From NCBI RefSeq assembly GCF_036240795.1, contig NZ_CP108454.1:4712001-4776000 (forward strand): a stretch of DNA of 64,000 nt. The letters run 5' to 3'. Positions 58,028 through 64,000 of this stretch are shown here, piece after piece (the stretch's first letter is position 1; every line of letters begins with the position of its first letter). This stretch comes from Streptomyces sp. NBC_01268. Its GTDB lineage: Bacteria > Actinomycetota > Actinomycetes > Streptomycetales > Streptomycetaceae. A program made the translations under genes and the position numbers. Under the pieces are notes generated by a model. That model did not search any database. It saw only the letters and a program-made list of their open reading frames with translations, and was not told the DNA's origin.

Positions 58028-58417
58028 CGGGGAGGTCACACAGCGTCGATACCGTGTTGTGTCCTTCGGCGCGGCCGTCACGGCCCGGAGTCGGCCCCCG
58101 GCTCCGGTACGCTCCGTGGGATGCGAGTGCTTGTGGGCCCGGATCGCACCGGTGCCGCCGATGCGGTGGCTCCGGGCCCGGGAATGCGCGCCGCTCGCGC
58201 CCCGCGGAGGCGCTGTGCGCGCCCCTGTTCGACTCCCCGCAGCGTGCGTCGCACAGTATGGACCATGCGTACTCCTTCGCGCTGGAATATGCCCGAAGCG
58301 CTTGTTGCGGTGACTGTACGTCAACCATGCTGTCTCGCAAGGGAATCACGTTCTGTAAGGACGCTGATGGCTGTGAGGCGCGAGGCGATGTGTCCGCCGG
58401 TTCGGATGGTGTGAACG
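58028..58417. other. Intergenic region before the RsbW-like gene
   Basis: 390 bp with no supported gene. A short open frame (58264-58414) has low third-position GC and no RBS. The region presumably carries the promoter of the gene at 58418. Confidence 0.55.
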
Positions 58418-58852
58418 GTGCAGGTGCTTCAGGTTCAGTTGGAGGTCGGAGCCGATCCGGCCGAGGTGGGACGAGCCCGGCGATGGGCGCGGTCGCGGCT
58501 GGCGGGATCGGGGATAGGGGACGACGAGCCGCTGGCGGACACGCTGGTGCTGCTCATCTCCGAGCTGGTCACCAACGCCGTGGTCCACACGGGCTGCCCG
58601 GCCGTGCTGCGGATGCTGTTCGGCAGGGGCGGGGTGCGGGTCGAGGTCGCCGACACGAGCGAACGCCCGCCGAAGCCCCGGCACGCGGAGGGCGAGGACA
58701 CCAACGGGCGTGGCCTGGAGCTGGTCGACGGGCTCGCCGACCGGTGGGGCTGGCAGCGCGAGGGTGCGGGCAAGAGCATCTGGTGCGAGGTGGACCGGGC
58801 CCCGGGCGCGGGTCCCGTCGCGCAGGGCTCACCCGCCCGGGTGCACTGTTGA
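58418..58852 (+). CDS. RsbW/SpoIIAB-like ATP-binding regulator
   Basis: 144 residues from GTG 58418. HATPase_c fold: LISELVTNAVVHTG (N-box), VADTSERPP (G1) and GRGLELVDGLADRWGW (G2). Such stand-alone ATPases in Streptomyces act as anti-sigma or switch kinases. An STAS antagonist is encoded at 50848, but partnership is not shown. Confidence 0.85.
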   Translation: MQVLQVQLEVGADPAEVGRARRWARSRLAGSGIGDDEPLADTLVLLISELVTNAVVHTGCPAVLRMLFGRGGVRVEVADTSERPPKPRHAEGEDTNGRGLELVDGLADRWGWQREGAGKSIWCEVDRAPGAGPVAQGSPARVHC

Positions 58853-59077
58853 CGGTTCGTGGCGAATTGATCACCCTTGGGTGAGCGATTCGTACGGCGA
58901 GGGGAGTCGAGGGGCGTCCCGCCCCTCGACGAGCGCGGGTCGTGACGGGTGGCGGCGTTCGTGCCGTGCTCGGGGCGCGCGCGAGTGCGCCGCCACCCAC
59001 ACCCTCCCGCGCGGGCCCGGGCCACCGGGCCCGGATCGGGCGCCCCGGTTCAGGGGGCCCGGTTCAGGGGGTCCGGT

Positions 59078-60016
59078 TCAGAGGACGGCCACCGGTGCCA
59101 CGGGTGTGCCGGTGCCGCCCACGAACGGCTCGGGCATCGCCGAGAGCAGGAACGCGTACCGCCGCTCTTGTGCACAGGCTGTGGACAGTTCCTCCAGGTT
59201 CCAGTTCTGCCCCTGGAGCATGCCCATCTCGACCAGGTCGAGGGCGTGCACGGGCAGCCACAGGTTCTCGATCTCCGGCGGGAAGATCTCGAAGGTGAGC
59301 GTGTCGTTGGCGACCGCCGCCACGTCCCGGGCGTGGAACCACTCGGGCGTGCGCACGGACAGCCCCGGTGAAGGGAACGCGTACCCGTGCCGGTCCCCGG
59401 CCAGGTAGACCTGGATCTGCCCGGTCCGTACGAGCACGATGTCACCCGCGCGTACGGTGACCCCGCCGAACTCCGCCGCCTCGTCGAGGTCTTCGGGCGT
59501 GACCGCGTGGTCGCCGGGCAGCCGGTCCACGCCCTTGGCGGCGGCCACGTCGAGCAGCACCCCGCGGCTCACCAGGTGCCGGGCGGTGTGGATGCCGCTG
59601 AACTGGGAGCGCCCGTGCGGGGTGATGGTGCCGGCGGGCCGCCCGTTGTAGATCCGGCCCGAGTGCGAGACGTGGGTGAGCGCGTCCCAGTGGGTGCCGG
59701 CCTGGAGGCCGAGGGTCACGGCGTCGTCGCTGGTGGCGACGGTGCCGGGGCCGAAGAGCTCCTGGTTGACCTGGACCATGACGTGCAGCGGGTTGACCCG
59801 GCCGGGGATCATGCCGGTCTGCACCCCGTCCTGTTCGAGGGCGACGGCCAGGGGCACGCGGCGGCCGGTGCGGACGGTGGCGGCGGCCTCGCGGACCACC
59901 TCGTCGGTGATCAGGTTGAGGGTGCCGATCTCGTCGTCCCGGCCCCAACGGCCCCAGTTGTTGACGCGCTTGGCGATCTCGTGGAATTCCGGCGGAAGAG
60001 CACTGGGCGAAGACAT
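59078..60016 (-). CDS. Cyclase/kynurenine formamidase-like hydrolase
   Basis: 312 residues from ATG 60016. Metal-binding motif HWDALTHV (His109, Asp111, His115) and the N-terminal WGRWGRDDEIGTLN. Cyclase-family hydrolases cleave amides or lactones. The gene is divergent from the SDR/ADH operon and shares two TCTGACGG-type palindromes with it. Confidence 0.9.
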   Translation of the reverse strand: MSSPSALPPEFHEIAKRVNNWGRWGRDDEIGTLNLITDEVVREAAATVRTGRRVPLAVALEQDGVQTGMIPGRVNPLHVMVQVNQELFGPGTVATSDDAVTLGLQAGTHWDALTHVSHSGRIYNGRPAGTITPHGRSQFSGIHTARHLVSRGVLLDVAAAKGVDRLPGDHAVTPEDLDEAAEFGGVTVRAGDIVLVRTGQIQVYLAGDRHGYAFPSPGLSVRTPEWFHARDVAAVANDTLTFEIFPPEIENLWLPVHALDLVEMGMLQGQNWNLEELSTACAQERRYAFLLSAMPEPFVGGTGTPVAPVAVL

Positions 60017-60044
60017 CGGGCCTCCGGGGTCTTGTTTTCCGGTA

Positions 60045-60060
60045 TCTGACGGGCCGTAGA
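60045..60060. promoter_or_regulatory. TetR-type operator TCTGACGGGCCGTAGA
   Basis: 16-bp family member in the divergent promoter between the cyclase and SDR genes, 28 bp from the cyclase ATG. Confidence 0.65.
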
Positions 60061-60078
60061 ATCCTGACGACGAAAGAA

Positions 60079-60095
60079 TCTAACGGACCGTCAGA
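60079..60095. promoter_or_regulatory. TetR-type operator TCTAACGGACCGTCAGA
   Basis: 17-bp near-palindrome, 21 bp before the SDR GTG; the closest of the four to the consensus TCTGACGGnCCGTCAGA apart from one base. Confidence 0.7.
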
Positions 60096-60116
60096 AACCG
60101 CGGGAAGGGGCCGGGC

Positions 60117-61049
60117 GTGGGGAACTTCTTGGCAGGGAAGGTCGTCGCCGTGACAGGCGCGGGGAGGGGGATCGGCCGCGCGGTCGCCCTCGCCTGCGCG
60201 GCGGAGGGCGCGAAGGTCGTCGTCAACGACTACGGGGTCTCCATCGAGGGCGGCGAGCCGACCAGCGAGGTCGCCGAGTCCGTCGTCAAGGAGATCGAGG
60301 CGGTCGGCGGGGCGGCCGTCGCCGTCGCCGACGACATCTCGACGATGGCGGGCGGGCAGCGGATCGTCGATGTGGCGCTCGCCGAGTACGGGCGCATCGA
60401 CGGCGTCGTGTGCGTGGCCGGCATCCTGCGCGAGCGGATGCTCTTCAACATGTCCGAGGAGGAGTGGGACCCCGTCGTCGCCACCCACCTCAAGGGCACC
60501 TTCACCGTCTTCCGGGCCGCCTCCGCGGTCATGCGCCGCCAGGGGAGCGGCACCCTCGTCGGCTTCACCAGCGGCAACCACCAGGGCTCCGTCGCCCAGG
60601 CCAACTACTCGGCGGCCAAGGGCGGCATCATCTCGCTGGTCCGCTCGGCGGCGCTCGGCCTCCACAAGTACGGCGTCACGGCCAACGCCGTCGCGCCGGT
60701 GGCGCGCACCCGGATGTCGGCCAACGTGCCGATGGAGCTCAAGGAGATCGGCGAGCCGGAGGACGTGGCCGCGCTCGTCGTCTACCTGCTCTCCGACCGG
60801 GCCAGGGCCGAGAAGATCACCGGCCAGGTCTACACGATCGCCGGCCCCAAGATCGCCGTCTGGGCCCAGCCCCGCGAGCTGCGCGCCGGCTACGCGGAGG
60901 GTGGCGCCTGGACCCCGGACCGGATCGCCGACTTCCTCCCGGGCACCGTCGGCACCGATCCGATGCCGATGCTCCAGCAACTGGAGGAGATGGCGCGCGC
61001 CGCGGCCGCCGGGGACCGCCCCAACTCACTTAAGGAGAACGGGTCATGA
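60117..61049 (+). CDS. Short-chain dehydrogenase/reductase, MFE-2-like
   Basis: 310 residues from GTG 60117. Cofactor motif TGAGRGIG (13-20), NDYG dipeptide region near 37, NYSAAKGG with catalytic Tyr/Lys near 163-167. The sequence resembles the (3R)-hydroxyacyl-CoA dehydrogenase part of peroxisomal-type multifunctional enzymes. Its stop overlaps the zinc ADH start (ATGA). Confidence 0.9.
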   Translation: MGNFLAGKVVAVTGAGRGIGRAVALACAAEGAKVVVNDYGVSIEGGEPTSEVAESVVKEIEAVGGAAVAVADDISTMAGGQRIVDVALAEYGRIDGVVCVAGILRERMLFNMSEEEWDPVVATHLKGTFTVFRAASAVMRRQGSGTLVGFTSGNHQGSVAQANYSAAKGGIISLVRSAALGLHKYGVTANAVAPVARTRMSANVPMELKEIGEPEDVAALVVYLLSDRARAEKITGQVYTIAGPKIAVWAQPRELRAGYAEGGAWTPDRIADFLPGTVGTDPMPMLQQLEEMARAAAAGDRPNSLKENGS

Positions 61050-62095
61050 GGGGTGTCGTCTTCGACGGGAAGCAGGTCCGGGTCGTCGACGACCTGGAGG
61101 TCCGCGACCCCGGGCCCGGCGAGGTGCTGGTCGGCATCGCGGCGGCCGGGCTGTGCCACAGCGACCTGTCGGTCGTCGACGGCACCATCCCCTTCCCCGC
61201 CCCGGTCGTCCTCGGCCACGAGGGCGCCGGGATCGTCGAGGCGGTCGGCCCCGGCGTCACCCATGTCGTGCCCGGCGACCACGTGGCCCTGTCCACCCTC
61301 GCCAACTGCGGGGCGTGCGCCGACTGCGACCGGGGGCGCCCGACGATGTGCCGCAAGGCCATCGGGATGCCCGGGCAGCCGTTCTCCCGCGGCGGGCAGC
61401 CGCTGTTCCAGTTCGCGTCGAACTCCTCCTTCGCGGAGAAGACCGTCGTGAAGGCCGTCCAGGCCGTGAGGATCCCCACCGGGATCCCGCTGACCTCCGC
61501 CGCCCTGATGGGCTGTGGCGTCCTCACCGGCGTCGGCGCCGTCCTCAACCGGGCCAGGGTCGACCGCGGCGAGACCGTCGTCGTCATCGGCACCGGCGGC
61601 ATCGGCCTCAACGTCCTCCAGGGCGCCCGGATCGCGGGCGCCACGACGATCGTCGCGGTCGACACCAACCCGGCCAAGGAGCCGGTGGCCCTCGACTTCG
61701 GCGCGACCCACTTCCTCACCTCGGCCGACGCGGTTCGGGAGATCCTGCCCACCGGCGCGGACCACGTCTTCGAGTGCGTGGGCCACACCGGACTCGTCCG
61801 CACGGCGATCGACCTGCTCGACCGGCACGGCCAGGCCGTCCTGCTCGGCATGACCGCCCCGAAGTCCGAGGCGACCTTCCTGCCGGCCGCGATGTTCCTG
61901 GACAAGTCGATCCTGGGATGCCGCTACGGCTCCTCCCGCCCCCAGAAGGACATCGCCCTCTACGCCGACCTCTACCTCTCCGGCCGTCTCCTCCTCGACG
62001 AGCTCGTCACGGCGACGTACCCGGTGGAGGACTTCGCGCGGGCGGTGGAGGACGCGGAGCAGGGGAAGGTGGCGCGGGGGGTGCTGACCTTCTGA
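61046..62095 (+). CDS. Zinc-dependent alcohol dehydrogenase
   Basis: 349 residues from ATG 61046 (AAGGAG 9 nt upstream). Catalytic zinc ligands Cys37 and His58-Glu59; structural zinc Cys88, Cys91, Cys94, Cys102. NAD motif GTGGIGLNVLQGA near 180. It probably oxidises an alcohol or aldehyde intermediate in the same pathway as the SDR. It resembles mycothiol/S-nitroso-type class III-like enzymes. Confidence 0.93.
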   Translation: MRGVVFDGKQVRVVDDLEVRDPGPGEVLVGIAAAGLCHSDLSVVDGTIPFPAPVVLGHEGAGIVEAVGPGVTHVVPGDHVALSTLANCGACADCDRGRPTMCRKAIGMPGQPFSRGGQPLFQFASNSSFAEKTVVKAVQAVRIPTGIPLTSAALMGCGVLTGVGAVLNRARVDRGETVVVIGTGGIGLNVLQGARIAGATTIVAVDTNPAKEPVALDFGATHFLTSADAVREILPTGADHVFECVGHTGLVRTAIDLLDRHGQAVLLGMTAPKSEATFLPAAMFLDKSILGCRYGSSRPQKDIALYADLYLSGRLLLDELVTATYPVEDFARAVEDAEQGKVARGVLTF

Positions 62096-62160
62096 CCGCG
62101 GGGCGTGGCCCCTGACCGTCGGGCGCGGCCTTCCGGCGCGGGCCCCGGCCCGCCGGCCGG

Positions 62161-63147
62161 TCAGCCCACCGCGCCGGCCGCCCGGAAGGTGCGCCGGTAG
62201 GCCGTGGGGGTCACGCCGATCGCCGACTGGAGGTGCACCCGGAGCGACTGGGCCGTGCCGAAGCCCGAGGCGTGGGCGATCTGGTCGATCGGGAGGTCGG
62301 TGGATTCCAGGAGGTGGCGGGCGCGTTCGACGCGCTGCTGGGTGAGCCACTGGCCGGGGCTCACGCCGGCCTCCTCGCGGAAGCGGCGGGTGAAGGTCCG
62401 CACGCTCATGGACTCCCGGACCGCCAGGTCCCGCAGCTGGATCGGCTCGTGGAGGTGGGCGAGGGCCCAGGCGCGGGCCGTGGTGGTGGTCGAGGTCCCG
62501 GTCTCCGGCACCGGCCGCGCGATGTACTGGGCCTGCCCGCCGTCCCGGTGCGGGGGCACGACCGTGCGCCGGGCCACGTCGTTGGCGACGCCCGCGCCGT
62601 GGTCGCGGCGCACGATGTGCAGGCACAGGTCGATCCCGGCGGCGACGCCGGCCGAGGTCAGCACGTCGCCGTCGTCCACGAAGAGGACGTCCGCGTCGAC
62701 CCGCACCCGGGGGAACAGGCGCTGGAAGTGCTCGGCGGAGGCCCAGTGGGTGGTGGCCGGGCGCCCGTCGAGGTAGCCGGCGGCGGCCAGCACGTACCCG
62801 CCGGTGCAGATCGCGACGAGCCGGGTGCCGGGCCGGACGTGCGCGAGCGCCGCCGCGAGCTCGGGGGGCAGGCGGCCCTCGTCGTAGACCGGGCCGAGCT
62901 CGTACGAGGCGGGGACGACGACCGTGTCGGCGGTGCCGAGGATCTCGGGGCCGTGCTCGACGTGCACCGCGAAGTCGGCGTCGGTCCGGACCGGTCCGGC
63001 GGCCGTCGCGCAGGTGACGATCTCGTACAGCGGCCGTCCCCCGGGGTCCTTGGCGCGGCCGAAGATCCGGTGCGGGATGCCCAGTTCGAAGGGGAGCAGT
63101 CCGGGCAGGGCGAGGACGGCGACCCGGTGCGGACGCTTGCTGTTCAA
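62161..63147 (-). CDS. GlxA-family AraC-type transcriptional regulator
   Basis: Start TTG 63147 (AGAGAG about 7 nt upstream) gives 328 residues. N-terminal DJ-1/PfpI-like domain (about 8-190: VAVLALPGLLPFELGIPHRI, VAICTGGYVLAAAG). C-terminal AraC double HTH (about 225-325: LRDLAVRESMSVRTFTRRF, IAHASGFGTAQSLRVHLQ). Divergent from the MFS transporter, which it may control. Confidence 0.9.
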   Translation of the reverse strand: MNSKRPHRVAVLALPGLLPFELGIPHRIFGRAKDPGGRPLYEIVTCATAAGPVRTDADFAVHVEHGPEILGTADTVVVPASYELGPVYDEGRLPPELAAALAHVRPGTRLVAICTGGYVLAAAGYLDGRPATTHWASAEHFQRLFPRVRVDADVLFVDDGDVLTSAGVAAGIDLCLHIVRRDHGAGVANDVARRTVVPPHRDGGQAQYIARPVPETGTSTTTTARAWALAHLHEPIQLRDLAVRESMSVRTFTRRFREEAGVSPGQWLTQQRVERARHLLESTDLPIDQIAHASGFGTAQSLRVHLQSAIGVTPTAYRRTFRAAGAVG

Positions 63148-63213
63148 GGCTCGCTCTCTTCCTCCGAAATACAGTGGTGGTCCAGACCAGTCCACTGGTA
63201 CGTCTGTGTGCTC

Positions 63214-64000
63214 GTGACGGACAACACGCACAAGTCTGAGGCCGACGGACGGATTCCCGTACCCGTAGAGCCGCCCGCACCCGCCGGGGGCCTCCCCGCC
63301 CCCACCGAGCCCCCCGCTCTCTGGAACCGTAACTTCCGCCTCTTCTTCGTCGCCCGCGCGGTCGCCGTGTTCGGCGAGGGCATGGTCCCGGTCGCCTTCG
63401 CCGCCGGACTCATCGGCGCAGGTCACTCCGGCTCCACCGTCGGCTACGCGCTCGGTCTGTGGACCGCGTCCTTCGCCGTCTTCGTGCTCTTCGGCGGCGT
63501 CCTCGCGGACCGTTTCACCGCGCGGCGCATGATGATCGTCGCCGACCTCCTGCGGCTGCCCGGCGCCGTGCTCCTCGGGGTCACCTTCGCGCTCGGCAGC
63601 CCGCCGCTGTGGGCCGTGTACGCGCTGTCCGCCGTCAGCGGCGTCGGTGCCGCCCTGTTCCAGCCGGGCGTCGCGTCCACGATCCCCCGCATCGCCCCCG
63701 ACGTGCAGCGGGCCAACGCGGTGCTCCGGGTCGTGGAGGCGCTGATGACCATGGCGGGCCCGGCCGCCGCCGGTCTGCTCGTCGCCCTGTGGAACGCCGG
63801 TGCGGCCTTCGCCGTCAACGGCGCGGCCTTCGCGGTCAGTGCCGTCTGCTTCACCCTGATGCGGATCGCGCCGGTCCCCTCCGACGGGATCCGGCGCGGC
63901 TCGATGGCCTCCGAACTCGCGCTCGGCTGGCGCGAGTTCCGCGCCCGCAGCTGGCTGTGGGGGGTCATCGCCATCTGGACGGTGTACGGGCTGACCGTCG
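63214..64000 (+). CDS. MFS transporter (cut by window edge)
   Basis: Open from GTG 63214 to the window end, 262 codons, no stop reached. After a Pro/Ala-rich N-terminal tail, LWNRNFRLFFVARAVAVFGEGMVPVAFA begins the first helix (cited in part), and a typical loop DRFTARRMMIVADLLRLPGA follows helix 2. Family resembles EntS/drug exporters. It is divergent from the GlxA-type regulator. Confidence 0.88.
   Translation, partial: MTDNTHKSEADGRIPVPVEPPAPAGGLPAPTEPPALWNRNFRLFFVARAVAVFGEGMVPVAFAAGLIGAGHSGSTVGYALGLWTASFAVFVLFGGVLADRFTARRMMIVADLLRLPGAVLLGVTFALGSPPLWAVYALSAVSGVGAALFQPGVASTIPRIAPDVQRANAVLRVVEALMTMAGPAAAGLLVALWNAGAAFAVNGAAFAVSAVCFTLMRIAPVPSDGIRRGSMASELALGWREFRARSWLWGVIAIWTVYGLTV

Noticed and set aside
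58264..58414. 49-codon frame upstream of the RsbW-like gene
   Set aside because: No RBS, and its third-codon-position GC is much lower than in the surrounding genes.
1..64000. tRNA, rRNA or CRISPR arrays
   Set aside because: No cloverleaf with T-loop consensus, no rRNA beyond the 15-nt 16S-tail match at 22051, and no regularly spaced direct repeats with unique spacers were seen.

Overview
The window is about 72% GC, uses GTG and occasional TTG starts, and carries typical actinomycete genes: a WhiB-family protein, an iron regulator of the DmdR1/IdeR type, a Streptomyces subtilisin inhibitor (SSI) homologue, an NsdA-like regulator and an SCO4402-family protein. It is almost certainly a Streptomyces chromosome with a prophage inserted in it. 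From the 4-coumarate-CoA ligase remnant to the purU region the gene order fits what I remember of S. coelicolor around SCO4383 to SCO441x. That is from memory and was not searched.

Bases 1 to about 16170 are the right-hand part of a prophage; its left end lies outside the window. A long leftward early block runs from an XRE/Cro-like gene (13227) down to base 1. It holds an ERF annealing protein, a WhiB protein, a replisome-organiser-like protein with internal iteron-like repeats, an HNH protein, SSB, coiled-coil and zinc-ribbon proteins, a lipoprotein, and at the far end a small protein resembling the Acb2/Tad1-hook anti-CBASS/anti-Thoeris sponges. Most neighbours overlap as ATGA or GTGA. Sub-operons are separated by GC-rich hairpins and often start with a shared leader resembling GACCAGGAGCACC. 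Rightward from 13.5 kb come a second XRE regulator (likely immunity repressor), a two-helix membrane protein and a large serine integrase. A 19-bp operator family occurs at two early promoter regions. The prophage sits inside a 4CL/acyl-CoA ligase gene; only the C-terminal 60% remains beside it, now preceded by a phage-supplied RBS and GTG.

Bases 16170 to 30500 are chromosomal: ligase remnant, enoyl-CoA hydratase, TetR regulator, a 24-codon leader peptide before a 2-oxoglutarate/Fe(II) oxygenase, citrate synthase, pdxH, a tiny minus-strand transcription unit with an SD matching 15 nt of the 16S 3' end, a PAS/GAF sensor, a large secreted repeat protein, a SIS protein, the DtxR-type regulator and an alpha/beta hydrolase with a TTA codon.

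Bases 30500 to 45000 hold secreted proteins (DMFase-like, TagC/P68-like), an AhpD-like protein, a PadR/hydrolase divergon, a serine protease with a coupled small lipoprotein, an SSI-type inhibitor, an FAD oxidoreductase and ECF41 sigma-factor pair, an ABC exporter, a PrimPol-domain protein and the NsdA-like regulator. Both the AhpD-like gene and the oxidoreductase/sigma pair are preceded by the ECF41 promoter signature TGTCACA-N16-(C/T)GTC, implying a small self-contained regulon.

Bases 45000 to 64000 contain a Pro/Gln-rich membrane protein, a substrate-binding lipoprotein, purU, an ECF sigma factor coupled to a zinc anti-sigma/mycothiol-isomerase fusion, an anti-sigma antagonist, an ABC-F ATPase with an upstream mini-ORF, and a lipid or CoA-thioester catabolic cluster (acyl-CoA ligase, amidohydrolase, two acyl-CoA dehydrogenases, cyclase-family hydrolase, SDR, zinc alcohol dehydrogenase). 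Four near-identical palindromes (TCTGACGGnCCGTCAGA) tie that cluster together. The window ends in a divergent GlxA-type regulator and an MFS transporter cut by the edge.
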